Source: Ipomoea triloba (Eukaryota > Streptophyta > Magnoliopsida > Solanales > Convolvulaceae). From it: DNA of 64,000 nt. The notes below the pieces were generated by a model. That model ran no database searches. It was given only the letters and a program-made list of their open reading frames with translations, and had not been told where the DNA came from. Of this stretch, positions 1 through 11,600 are shown piece after piece. The stretch lies in contig NC_044925.1 in assembly GCF_003576645.1 (NCBI RefSeq), positions 5,352,107-5,416,106 of the forward strand. The letters run 5' to 3'. The position numbers were made by a program, and so were the translations under genes. Positions within the stretch are counted from its first letter, which is position 1. Each line of letters begins with the position of its first letter.

Positions 1-514
1 TTTTAAAGACTCTTTAAAAGTCTAATTAAATTGAATACCACCAAACTTTTAAAGTTGATAAAAGTTTTTAAAATTCTAGGAAAGTCATAACTTTTTACAT
101 TTAAATTCTTAAGAGAGAAATTTTCCTAAATATAATAGATTGACTTGAAATAAAATATATATTCTAATTGAAACAATATAGCTAGTTTTGGAATAGAAAA
201 ATAAAATTTGTGCAACAATGATTAATGTTTGATTTAAACAAAGGGAGTACAAGACACTTTTAGGATAATTCTAATATGACATCCGTATTTTTTTTAGATT
301 GACGATTTAAAAAATAATATCATTTACCTTTAAAAAAATAAAAAAGAAAGATGATAAATTTAAAAAAAGTCTTTATTGTAAGTAAAAAATCAAAATGTAC
401 AATTTATCAATGCATATTATTCACTAACACTAAGAAGTAGGGCATACAACAATGGATCAATTCATTCAACAAGATATGTTCGGATCATACCAGGATGAAT
501 GGGATTGGCCTGAC
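1..514. other. AT-rich intergenic DNA
   Basis: No coding region, RNA gene or clear repeat boundary is visible, apart from a possible short reading frame from 452 that is split by the downstream solo LTR and listed separately. Confidence 0.6.
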
Positions 515-1719
515 CTCACTGTAACCCCTCGTATTTTCCGATAAGTTTGAGGTTCGGAAAATAGGTCTTTAAGTTATGACATTTAAGAGAAGATGGTTTG
601 ATGCTCGAAATAATTTTTTTTTTAAAGATTAGTTATCGATAGGCTGCGAACTACGCACCGGTCACGAACCGAGAAAATTTTAAGGATATAGATTCAGTTC
701 GAATTTTCTAGAATTGGGATTATTAAATATCATGCGATTAAGCCTGAATTTCTAGTTAGTTCAAGAAAAATTTCAAATGGACTGTAAGGGATAAATTGTT
801 ACGGACTCTGTACCTAAATTTAGCGGGATACCGAAAAATTCCCAAAATTGGTGATTTGCGACGGGAATATTTTTACGATAATTTTGGTATTAGAATTTTC
901 CCGAATTAAGTTATAATCCTCCGGACATTCATCTGGATTAAGCATAAACTGACCAATTAGATTTGATATCTTCATAAGGGATCCATGGGGTGATGACATG
1001 TGGCAAATCCAATCCTAGACTAAGATTTGGCCATTTAATGTAACATTAATGAGGTATGGAGGCTTTGTACTTGATTGCTTGGTCTTCAAGAACAATATCA
1101 AACAAGATCATCTCATCTCTCTCCTACTCTCCATTTCATTTTCGTGTAACACACTAGGAAGAAGAAGAAAATTATTTTAGCTTAGTCTTCCATTGTGATC
1201 CAAGAACACTTAGGCATTTCTTCAACTCCAAGAGCTCTACTATAGGTAAGAACTTCGGTTTTGTTCGGTTCGATTCCTTCTAAGACTTAAGCTTTAACTT
1301 AAGTGTTAATATAAGTGCATGAAAAATATTGTTATTATGGTGATGTTTTAGGGACTTTGGATTCAAGGAAAGATCTAACGCTTCTACGGTTTTAGAAATC
1401 TTCTATTGAGGTAAGGAATTCCCTTAAGTTGGAATTAGTCACTTGAATTTGGATAATTGATTTTTGGTTGAAATATGGTGTTTTTTGAGCTTTGGGGATA
1501 TTTTTTGTATACATGTTCATAGCTTGGGTATGCTTGTATATGTTGTATTTATATCCATATGGGCTTATACTTGTGAAAATATTGAAGTAAAATCAAGCTA
1601 GTCTCTGGCAGTGACTTCCGTGAAATTCTGGGAAAAATTGGTAAGGTATTTTGACTCCATTTTTTGTAGATATGTAGTTCAACAAGTGTAGAACCTACAT
1701 ATAAAATTTCATAATGATT

Positions 1720-1960
1720 GGAGTAGTATAAGTATAGTTTTCGGAATTTTTCCCAAAACTGGGAGTAGTATAAGTATAGTTTTCGGAATTTTTCCCAAAA
1801 CTGGACGGAGTATAAGTATAGTTTTCGGAATTTTTCCCAAAACTGGACGGAGAGAAAGTATAGTTTTCGGAATTTTTCCCAAAACTGGACGGAGAGAAAA
1901 ATATTTCGGACCAATTTTTCCCAAAACTGGACGGAGAGAAAAATATTTCGGACCAAGGGC
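1720..1960. repeat. 42 bp tandem repeat inside the solo LTR
   Basis: About six head-to-tail copies, recognisable by TTTTCGGAATTTTTCCC followed by AAAACTGGACGGAG. The starts are spaced mostly 42 bp apart (1720, 1762, about 1807, 1849, 1891, 1933). Because 42 is a multiple of three, two frames of the minus strand stay open and give repetitive peptides; these are not genes. The last two copies have switched from AAGTATAG to AAAATATTTCGGACC. Confidence 0.85.
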
Positions 1961-2639
1961 AAAAAGGGAATTTTCTGTGTTTATTCGTGGATCAAAATGA
2001 CCAAAACTTTTGACGGACATCAAGTACTATAAGTTGGGGTTCTACCATAAAAATTTCAAGTGAAAAAGAGTTCGGGAACTATTTTTACCGGCTCAATCTT
2101 TCGGACTGCGCCAAGCTGAAATTTTCTGAATTATGCTTAGTATGATTATGGATGTGTTAGTGATAATTGTGAGGTAGTTAGTGAGTTAATGGTGATCAGG
2201 TGATGCTAAGGACATGGATTAATGATAGAGATTAAATGATAATCTCATGATTTTTGGGTTATGGTTAGGCAATGACCTTACCTATTAGAATTTATATATA
2301 TTTGGATGTACGATATCCTCAAGTTATGATCTAATGGTGTTGATCATAGTGGAAGTTGTTGAGGACGATAGTTAAGGATGTTGGTTGATTTTAAGTGTGA
2401 GATGGACATATGAAGTGTATCCAAAAATGTTTATGAAAACTTACGTTGAAAAACGTATGCTATTTTGATATAAAGGTTGTCAAAACCTTATTGTTTGAGA
2501 AAATGATGTTTGAAAATCCTTCAAGGGCTAAAGAGGTAGCCGATATCAAATATTGGACTCATTTGTGAAATATGTCCAAAGAAATGATTTAAGAAAGAAA
2601 AACTGAAGGAAGGAAAATGTTTTCAAACCCTTAGTTTCT

Positions 2640-2785
2640 GGAATAAGGTGGGGACCTACGGGAAGGCTTAAATGCCACGGCCGGGGTTGGAATAAGGGTG
2701 GACCTACGGGAGGGCTGGAGTGCCATGGCCCTAGGTTGGGATAAGGAGACCTACGGGAAGGCTGGAAATGCCATGGCCCGAGGTT
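2640..2785. repeat. 49 bp tandem repeat, three copies, inside the solo LTR
   Basis: Three units start at 2640, 2689 and 2738. Each contains GACCTACGGGA, then a GCC(A/G)TGGCC-like core and ends in GGTT. This is the most GC-rich part of the LTR. Confidence 0.8.
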
Positions 2786-3361
2786 TGTATGATCAATTCA
2801 TACTACAGAGCGAAGTCTATTCGCTGAGAAGAGATGGAGTTATGAAAAAAAGAAAGCCTCGTGCTTACTCAGGGGAAACTAAGTGAATTTTTGACTATGA
2901 AAATTATTGTTACTCTGGGCTGCGGTTCAGATTATTATGAGCATTAGAGCTGCGGTTCTATTTGCAAATGATGAAATTCTTGGAAATGAAAGTTTTGCAA
3001 ACTTGTCTGAAAGGACATGAAAATGATTTTTTTTAAACTTCTAAACTAAAAATGTTTTCAAACCTTTGTCTACTTTTAAGTGACAAATGGATTTTCTTAC
3101 TTAGCCGTCGTGCTAACTACACTTCATTGTGTCCTTTATTAGATGCAGATTAGTGTGGACTCTAGTAGCCCGATGAGCTCTAAACAAGATGGGAGTGGAT
3201 GTCGATGTTGTAAGTTTAGCCTTAACGTTTGGGTATAGGAGAGATACCTGAGCGTGGCGGTAACACCGAGTTTTTCTGCTGGTTAGACGCTTCCGCAATG
3301 TATTGTAATATTAGGATTTTGTAATAAATCCCAGATGTGAAAATTGGGGTGTTACACTCAC

Positions 3362-3705
3362 CCTCGGATGTCTGACTCCCGCCTCTGACAGATGTCCCAT
3401 GCCACCTTTTATGTATGTTCGAGAATGAATGAATTGTGATATTGGACCGAATAAACCACATCTCTATTCTAAACTCGAAATCAATAAAGGATTTTAAAGG
3501 GAGAAAAAATGGGCCTATACCATACTTCTTGCTGCCTCAGAACGATTACGCGTTACATCATAGCAACACGACCAAATGGAGATTGAAAACCCTTGTATAG
3601 GTTGGGCGCTAGCTAACGCCTTATACAAATATTAAAAAAAGGGTCTTTCCCTTATTAGTATTAATAAAGTTGCTCGAGAACTTATACGGGAATGAGAGTT
3701 CCCTA
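3362..3705. other. Short intergenic stretch between two retroelements
   Basis: This lies between the solo LTR and the copia element. Apart from the tail of the possible split frame, nothing is recognised. The sequence around 3510-3620 is less AT-rich than its surroundings, but no frame there matches a family I know. Confidence 0.4.
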
Positions 3706-3710
3706 TTAGG

Positions 3711-3875
3711 TGTTAGACATATTATATTATAGGTCTTATAATGTATACTTTGTAATTGGTGGTTTATATTTAGTCAGCAGTTTAGCTCCAATAACTTAGG
3801 GGAGTTTTGTGTTAACTCTCGTATAGGAGTTCAGTCTATCGTGTAATTGATTATTCAGATTATTCTAAACTCATC
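3711..3875 (+). repeat. 5' LTR of the copia element
   Basis: It begins TGTTAGACAT. The end is fixed at ...CTCATC by the TTAGG duplication, rather than at the preceding CTCA. It is identical to the 3' LTR apart from a single G/A difference in CTTAGG(G/A)GAG. Confidence 0.9.
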
Positions 3876-3890
3876 TGGTATCAGCGTTAG
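3876..3890 (+). other. Primer binding site (initiator Met tRNA type)
   Basis: TGGTATCAGCGTTAG directly abuts the 5' LTR. Its first nine bases match the standard plant copia site complementary to the 3' end of initiator methionine tRNA; the rest departs from it. Confidence 0.8.
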
Positions 3891-3932
3891 GTTAGGAAAC
3901 CTCCCCCCACTCCCTCCTCCTTTCGCGTAACC

Positions 3933-6900
3933 ATGACCGCCAATTCAGCCGATGGAGCACTCATCCCGTCTGGCCAACCTCCCTCGCCGGCGACACCGTT
4001 CTTGGCCACGGCACACCAAGCTCTCTCCATTAAGCTTTCTACACACAACTACATCTACTGGAGAACTCAGGTGTTGCCGTTTCTTCGAAGCCAAGGATTA
4101 ATCGGCTATGTTGATGGCTCAATCCCCTGCCCACCGGCGACTATCACCACTGCTGCGACACCACCATCCACCGCGCCGCCGACGACGTCTCCGAATCTGG
4201 CTTATCTGCCTTGGATCCAGCAAGATCAGGCCATCCTTTCATTGCTGGTATCCTCATTAACGAGCGAGGTAATGTACCTTGCCGTCGGCAAGGGCACCTC
4301 AAAGGCGGTTTGGGACTCCATTAATGCAGCGCTTGCATCGACTTCCCGATCACGCTGCCTCAGTTTGTTGGGGCAATTCCAGACGCTCCGTCAAGCCAAT
4401 CTCACGCCGGCCGAATACCTTGGACAGGCTCAAATGTTGGTGGAGTCCTTATCGCTCGTTGGTCGCCCTCTCACCGCCGATGAGCAGCTGTTGTACGTGC
4501 TTCGCGGTCTCCGGCCAGAATTCCGAGCAATGGCGAGTTCCTTGACCACCCCGGGCACGCCGGTGACCCTCGCACAGCTAGCCGACCATCTCCGCGCACA
4601 AGAATTCATCCAGTCCGATGAATTTGTTACGTAAGAGTCGGCGCCAGTTCACAATCCTCAGACTGCCTTTTTTGCAGGGCGTGGACGTAATACCGGCGGT
4701 GGTCGTTCCAACAGCCGCGGTGGTCGAAATGGGCGTGGTCGTGGCAATAGTCGCGGTCGGAACGGCGGGGCACCACGATGCCAGATCTGCCGGTTTACTG
4801 GTCACAGCGCCGTCTCCTGTTACAGGAGGTACGACGACCGACCGGCTGCTCATGCGAATATGGCGTTTTCCGGCGAACCTAGTGGCTATACGACTGCAGA
4901 CGCGTGGTACCCTGACACCGGTGCCTCTACGCATGTAACCCCCGACGCGCAGATGATGGATCACAGTGAACCATATTCCGGGAATGATGTTTTAAAAATT
5001 GGCAATGGTACAGGTCTGGGTGTTTCTAGTGTGGGTCGCACGGTTATCCATTCTGATTCGCACAATTTTCATATGTCTAATATCCTACATGTTCCAAAAC
5101 TTTCCATTCCTTTACTTTCTGTATACAGATTCACTAACGAAAATAATGTTTTTTTCGAATTTCATAAGAATCTGTTTTTTGTGAAGGATTGCACAACTCG
5201 GGCCATTCTTCTTAGAGGTTCCACTATTGGCGGTTTGTACAAGCTCATTCTACCTCGGGGTCACAATGCATTTCTTTCGGCCCGGGCTTCCTCCGTTGTT
5301 TGGCACCAGCGTCTTGGTCATCCACACAGTAAGCTTCTACAACGTGTCTTGAAAAACTGTCCTGTAACCACGAATAATATAAATTCTGTTAAAATTTGCT
5401 CCGATTGTCAACTAGGGAAATCCTCTCGGTTTCCACTAGATAGAGTTCTAGGCAGTAGTAATAATGTATTAGACTTAGTTTATACGGACATCTGGGGTCC
5501 GTCACCGGTTATTTCTAATACCGATTCTCGATATTTTGTACTTTTCGTGGATGACTGTACTCGGTTCACCTGGTTTTATCCTTTACGGGTGAAATCGGAT
5601 ATTTATAAAACTTTTAATTCTTTCCGGGCGATGGTAGAACGTCAATTTTCACGTTCTATCAAAGCCATCCAGTCTGATTTAGGTGGAGAATATCGCCATC
5701 TCCACTCTCTTTTTGAGTCTCTTGGTATTTTACACCGCCAATCATGTGCCTATACTCACGAACAAAACAGGAGGGTTGAGAGAAAGAACCGACACGTGGT
5801 TGAAACAGGCCTTGCCTTACTTGCCGAGAGTAAAACTCTACTAAAATACTGGGAATATGCTTTCGAAACTGCAACTTACTTGATAAATTGCCTACCCTCC
5901 ACGGCTCTAAATTTTCACAGTCCCTACTCTAAATTGTTCAAAGCCCAACCCCCCTATACTTTCTTCCGTGTCTTTGGGTGTCGATGCTATCCGTATCTAC
6001 GGCCCTATAATCGTCACAAAATCGAGTATAGGTCAACTCCTTGCGTCTTCCTAGGTTACCTAGTCAGCTATAGGGGATACCGTTGCTTAGACCTACACAC
6101 TGGAAAAATCTATACCTGTCGCCATGTGCGGTTCGCTGAAAATGTCTTCCCTTTTGCTTTACAAGAAAGAATGCAGGACAATGTTATGCCTAGTCCCCCC
6201 GACACTACTTGGGCAATTGCGCCAGTTTTGACACCGACACAGCCAACCCCAGTTGCTTCTGTTCCAGTTCAGTCGGCTTCACCCACTGTGTCTATACCGG
6301 TTCCAACTGAATCCTCTGGGACTCAAGGTTGATACTCAGGCGTTAACATCTTCTACTGATACCCGTACCACAACTGAGCGGGCTTAGGACGGTGGTCATG
6401 TCATGCGCACACGTCGGAAAACTCGGGGCACGGGTAAGCAGTTTTATGCTCTACACACTACTACCGATCCTACTTGTTATTCTCAAGCAGTAGGACACAC
6501 TCACTGGAGAGATGCTATGGACCAGGAATTTAATGCACTGCTACACAACTAGACGTGGAAACTTGTTCCTGCAACTCCACATATGAACATTATAGGCTGC
6601 AAGTGGGTCTTCCGCACCAAACGCAAAGCAGATGGGACTATTGAACGTTATAAGGCCCGACTAGTTGCTAAGGGTTTCAATCAAATAGCAGGGGAAGATT
6701 TCTTCGACACGTTTAGCCCTATTGTTAAACCAACTACTGTTCGGCTATTGTTTTCGCTCGCAGTCTCAAATTCGTAGACCCTCAGGCAACTCGATGTCCA
6801 TAATGCCTTTCTCAATGGCCATCTTCCAGAGACCGTGTTTATGAAACATCCTCCTGGTTATGAGGATCCATTACATCCGGGTCATGTCTATCATCTTTAG

Positions 6901-8001
6901 AGGTCGATGTATGGCCTCAAATAAGCACCTCGCGCTTGGTTCAAGCGCCTTCATGATTTCCTGACAACAGCAGGGTTTTCACCATCCAAAACAGATGTTT
7001 CTCTTTTTCACTACACAGCCGGTGACTCTCGTGTGTTTTTACTTGTCTATGTGGATGATATTATTATGCTGGGGAACGACTCCAAATTGATTGACTCTCT
7101 TCTTCGTCAAATGTCAACTGTGTTTAAGATCCGTGATCTAGGAACTCCAGGCTTCTTCTTGGGCATTGAGACCATACCCTGTAAAGGGGATCTTTTACTA
7201 TCACAGAAGCGCTATATGCAGGATATTCTAACCCGTGCTGGCATGTCTGACTGCAAGCCCCTAGCTACGCCAGCGCCTGTGTCACAATCGCAGGCATCTT
7301 CACCTGAACTGTTTGATAATCCGACGGAGTATCGCCGAATTGTTGGTGCATTACAGTATCTGACTATCACTCGGCTGGATTTGTCTTACTCGGTCAATCG
7401 TCTCTGTCAATTTATGCACTCACCGACGACTGAGCACTGGGGTTTGCTGAAGCGAGTGTGTTGCTATATTAAGGGCACACAAGATCTCGGGCTACACCTT
7501 ACCAAAACAAAGCACTTTGCCCTGCATGCTTATTCCGATTCTGATTGGGTTGGATGCCCGGTTGACAGAAAATCTACGAGTGGGTATGCTGTCTATCTCG
7601 GTGACAATCTTATTTCCTAGGTTTTGAGAAAACAGCGCACTGTGGCCCGATCATCTACTGAAGCTGAGTATAAAGGCCTTGCTGATGTCGCTGTTGAGGT
7701 TACATGGGTGGTTTCCTTATTACGTGAACTTCGGCTACATTCCGGACAACCCACGACTCTCTGGTATGATAATTTGGGGGCCACTTACTTAGCTGCCAAT
7801 CCGATTTTTCATACTCGCACAAAGCATGTTGAGGTTGATTACCACTTTGTTCGAGACAAATTTGCTTCGGGGGATCTGATTGTTAATTTTGTGTCTACGA
7901 AGGATCAGTTGACTGATATCTTCACCAAACCGTTGCCGGCCCAGCGTTTTCAGACTCTTCGTTCCAAGCTCAATGTTACTGCCTACCAATCTTGTGCTTG
8001 A
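3933..8001 (+). pseudogene. Degenerate copia gag-pol polyprotein
   Basis: Frame 3 starts at ATG 3933 with a gag domain. A TAA at 4632-4634 breaks it, but the frame continues through a CX2CX4HX4C zinc knuckle (about 4779-4820), protease DTGAS (from 4914), the integrase HHCC region (from 5301) and the D,D,E core (to about 5800). A frameshift near 6300-6330 moves the reading to frame 1. There the reverse transcriptase (YVDD at 7048-7059) and RNase H (7525-7980) are interrupted by TAG at 6385, 6550, 6775, 6898 and 7618 and TAA at 6922, ending with TGA at 7999-8001. Judged by conserved copia motifs, these stops replace Gln or Trp codons. A conserved Gly in the integrase motif after the catalytic region reads Arg. 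It cannot make functional protein. Confidence 0.92.
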
Positions 8002-8008
8002 GGGGGCG
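7998..8008 (+). other. Polypurine tract
   Basis: TTGAGGGGGCG lies immediately upstream of the 3' LTR and overlaps the pol stop codon. This is the expected plus-strand priming site. Confidence 0.75.
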
Positions 8009-8173
8009 TGTTAGACATATTATATTATAGGTCTTATAATGTATACTTTGTAATTGGTGGTTTATATTTAGTCAGCAGTTTAGCTCCAATAACTTAGGAG
8101 AGTTTTGTGTTAACTCTCGTATAGGAGTTCAGTCTATCGTGTAATTGATTATTCAGATTATTCTAAACTCATC
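8009..8173 (+). repeat. 3' LTR of the copia element
   Basis: Same 165 bp sequence as the 5' LTR with one substitution. It is followed directly by the TTAGG duplication at 8174-8178. Confidence 0.92.
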
Positions 8174-8432
8174 TTAGGATCCCTAGTAAAACAAATTTCA
8201 TGATTACTACTTATTTCAGTAAAAAGACGGTGGCTCGTATTATTGGTAAGGGATCCACTCTACACATTATGGTTGCTTATCTGAGTAGATTTGCACATTA
8301 TTTTGGAGTGTTTTACTCTCTTTCAGAGAGATGACTATCCAAACCTCAGAGTATTCAGATGCAAGTTCTTTGTTCAAATGGAATCTCTTGCATTATTATA
8401 TTCCCATTATATAATTTAGTAGATATATATGT

Positions 8433-8438
8433 TTTATT
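8433..8438 (-). terminator. Candidate polyadenylation signal of the inositol transporter gene
   Basis: AATAAA on the minus strand, about 170 bp past the stop codon and before the copia element. Spacing is plausible for a plant 3' UTR. Confidence 0.4.
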
Positions 8439-8606
8439 GAAAGGGATCATACATTATGTATAGAAGTTTGGGTTTAGTAAATCCATACATACATGTTGAG
8501 CTATTTGTCAACAATATTTCATTGCTCAAACTAACATTTTGGGAACCCAAAACAAGAAACACTACAACTTTACAAGTCAAATTGATATCCCTTTCACTCT
8601 CTCCCA

Positions 8607-11600
8607 TCATACATTTGCTCCATCCTTAGCAACTTTCTCCTTCTTGTTCCAGAATTTTAGCTGCAGAGCTCTCCCCTCCAGCATCTTCTCAATTTCTTCA
8701 ATGGGAAGCCCTTTGGTTTCCGGCACACAGATCAAAACAAAGAGCAGCGCGACCACAGATATCACCCCGAATACGAGGAAGGTCCATGATGTTCCAATGG
8801 CATGAGTTAGGGACAAGAAGGACTGTGCCACTATGAGGTTAGATATCCAGTTGGCTGTTGCGGCAATCCCTCCGCATATTCCTCGGAATCTGAGAGGATA
8901 TATCTCGGAGTTAACGATCCAAGGCACGGTTCCCATCCCTGGCGAGAAGAAGATGATGTAGAGGGCGAGGCCTATGAGAGCCAGCCACCCGAAGCTGCTG
9001 GGGCATCCCCTTGTGTACCACAATCTGTGTTCTTCGTGACAGGCATCTTTCATATTGTCATCTGAGATCAAACACGCACCCGGAAGTAGCTGCAAAAGTG
9101 AAAATGTATAATGTTATGTATGTTTTATGTTGTGTATGTAAAGGACAAAGTTCATCAATTCATGACTAGAGCCTAGAGGATTGTTGTGCGGAAATAGTAA
9201 ATGGTCAAGTTCAACACCTTAAAATGTGGTGGCAGTATATAAGGAAATAAAGTTGAGCTTTTGCCAAAATTAGAGCTAGGTTAAGGGTTCGAAACCCAAC
9301 AAGAGTAAAAATGTGCAATTAAGACTGACAGGTGCTGAGAGGGAAAATTGTTAGGTGGAAGCCAGTAAAAGGACAAGTCCATCAATTGGTGACTAGGGGG
9401 CTGTTGAGCTGAAGCCAAAAAAGGACCAAGTCCAGGGATGGGCCAAAAAAGGACCAAGTCCAGGGATGGTGGCTAGTTACGCTTCGTTACTAGTTATAGC
9501 TTTAGGCATTGCAGTCACATTATCCCACATGATTCCGTCGCTTGAGATAAATCACGAGTGATGCAATTAGTCTACCAGTTAGCTAGACCCTAGTCTTAAT
9601 GCACGCATAAAGGATCCAACTCACACCTTCCATCATCTACTACTTTCAGCTGGATTTGAACCTCACGGTGTCGCCATGGTTAGTTTTGGCTAATCTCAAC
9701 ACATACTTTCTTGACATAATGTCTTATATTTTTACCTTATTTTGATGTGAAGCACAGAATCCGCAGGAAGCTTTGAGGCAGCTGGTGCAATCCCAGAGCC
9801 GAGGAGAGGCGGCGCCGCGATAATCAGGGCAGGTCGACGACGCATTGAAATGCGCCGTCTCGGCGTTGCTAACAGCAGGGGAATGCGAAGTAGCCTCGTG
9901 AAACACCGCCGACAGAAATCCGAGCGAGAGCACGACGCCAATCAAGCTGAAAACCAGGAGCTTCTTCCTCCCCGTCCTATCAATGAAGTAAATACTCACG
10001 ACCGAGCCGACGGCATTCAACCCGGCGGTGACGAGCGAGAGGAGGAGCGCCGTCTGGTTGGAGGCGATGCCGGCCAGCTGAACGATGGTGGGGCTGTAGT
10101 ACATCACGGTGTTGATGCCCACGAATTGCTGGAAGATCTGGAGCCCCACACCGGCTATTAGCCCTCTTCTCACCGTCGTGGATTGAAGCAGTGTGAGGAG
10201 GGTGACCTTCTCCGATGCCTGCTTGTCTTGGATTTCTTTCTCCACTGATTCTTTTAGCGCTTCAATCTCCGCGCCCACTTGCTCTGGTGAATAGATCTTC
10301 CGCAGTATTGCTTCGGCTTCCGCTTCTCTCCCCTTGCGGTACAGCCAACGGGGTGATTCCGGGAGGAGAAGCATTAGTATGAACTGAACCACGGCTGGGA
10401 CACCTGCAACTCCAAGCATCCATCTCCATGTCCCAGGTGCCTGATCATATATTATTATATTGTTAGATAATTAATTAATTTTACCAAATATTTGTATGAG
10501 TTCAATTATATGGAACTGGGTAGTTCCGAGCACAGTGGAGGTGATGGTTCAGAAAATAGTTATGAACAGATACTACATTGTTATGTAACAGAATTAATAG
10601 TACTCAAAAAAAATATGTATTCTCAATTCTTATTGTTTTACTTTTATCCCTATATGTCTTGGGCCGATAGGTTATTTCTTCTTCACGTGGACCTCAATAA
10701 AAATGTTGATTTTGAATGTAAAATAAAAATTGAGGATAAAAATGAAAGTGATCAGTATTTTTCTATTTTTCTATGGCTGGCAAGAACTAGGATATGGTTC
10801 CAAACAATTGTTAAAAAGCATAGTCCATAATTAGAAATCCAGAGCATACGCCATTTGAAGTTACTTTAGAAAAGCCATCACATGATATGTTACACCAAAA
10901 AGCTAAATGCCTTATAATAATTGATGGCTTCTAATAGGCTTTTTTTTCTTCTTTCTTCACTTTTGGTCCATGACTATTGGACCATTTCTATATTTAGTTT
11001 TTTGGTATTAATTTTTTCACATTTAATTTCATAACTTTTAAAACCTTTTTTGATTTGGTTCTCCAGCCTAATTTTTAGTCGTTGACCAATTTTTTTTAGT
11101 TGAAAATTGTTATAGAAAATGACAATTTTGTCCTTCAAGATAAATCATGGACATTATGCACAGTAACATATATAGAAATACAAATTTGGTCATCCTTGAC
11201 TGAAAATTAGGCCGAATGACTAAATATAACAATATTTTAAGATAAAAAGTGAAAAACCAAATGTGAAAAATTAATAATTGGATATCAAATATGATAAATG
11301 GTGTAATACTCCTAAGATAAAAAGTGAAAAAAAAAAAAAAAACTCCTTCCAATATAAAGTTTAAGACTTATTCCAATAAATTATAAAGTTAAATTTCAAT
11401 TAAAATCATGGCCGGATTTTAGGGCGTGCAAGATGGGCAACAACACAGGGCCTCAAAATTTTTGGGGCCCCTAGTCCAGCCCTGGTCCAATAGTTAGTAT
11501 ATGTATTTGTGATTATATTAGTTCAAAATTAGGTTTTCATGATTGATCTAAATTCTATTACGTATTATTAATTTTTTTAAAAATTCTACTTCGTAATATT

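Larger units (their letters stand above)
520..3356 (+). mobile_element. Solo LTR, probably Ty3/gypsy type
   Basis: The element begins TGTAACCCCT and ends GGGGTGTTACA, so its termini are near-perfect inverted repeats with canonical TG...CA ends. It is flanked by a perfect 5 bp duplication, CTCAC, at 515-519 and 3357-3361. There is no internal domain, primer binding site or polypurine tract, which is the signature of a solo LTR left by LTR-LTR recombination. At 2,837 bp it is long. Long LTRs with TGTAACACCCC-like ends are common among plant Ty3/gypsy chromoviruses, so that family is an inference. Two internal tandem repeats, listed separately, account for the long spurious frames inside it. Confidence 0.88.
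452..3428 (+). pseudogene. Possible small reading frame split by a solo LTR
   Basis: An ATG at 452 opens a frame that runs into the target site at 515-519. If the LTR and one duplication copy are left out, the frame continues from 3362 to a TGA at 3426-3428, about 44 codons in total, in phase across the junction. The N-terminal part is acidic and rich in Trp, Asp and Gln. I recognise no family. A frame this short can survive by chance, so this is only a candidate for a disrupted small gene or exon. Confidence 0.2.
3711..8173 (+). mobile_element. Complete Ty1/copia LTR retrotransposon (Ale/Retrofit-like)
   Basis: Two LTRs of 165 bp (3711-3875 and 8009-8173) enclose gag-pol. The target duplication TTAGG occurs at 3706-3710 and 8174-8178. 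A primer binding site TGGTATCAG follows the 5' LTR and a purine tract precedes the 3' LTR. Domain order is gag, zinc knuckle, protease, integrase, reverse transcriptase, RNase H, which is the copia order. The short LTRs and the gag N-terminus favour the Ale lineage (inference). The LTRs differ at one position only, so insertion looks recent, yet the coding part carries seven stops and a frameshift. Confidence 0.95.

Noticed and set aside
1549..2023. Overlapping repetitive minus-strand open frames of 104 and 137 codons
   Set aside because: Both are translations of the 42 bp tandem repeat within the solo LTR; the period is a multiple of three, which keeps several frames open.
3480..3640. Possible organelle-derived insertion near 3,500
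   Set aside because: The base composition differs from its surroundings, but no organelle gene could be recognised in any frame.
9850..10161. Plus-strand frame of 103 codons
   Set aside because: Antisense shadow of exon 4 of the inositol transporter gene.
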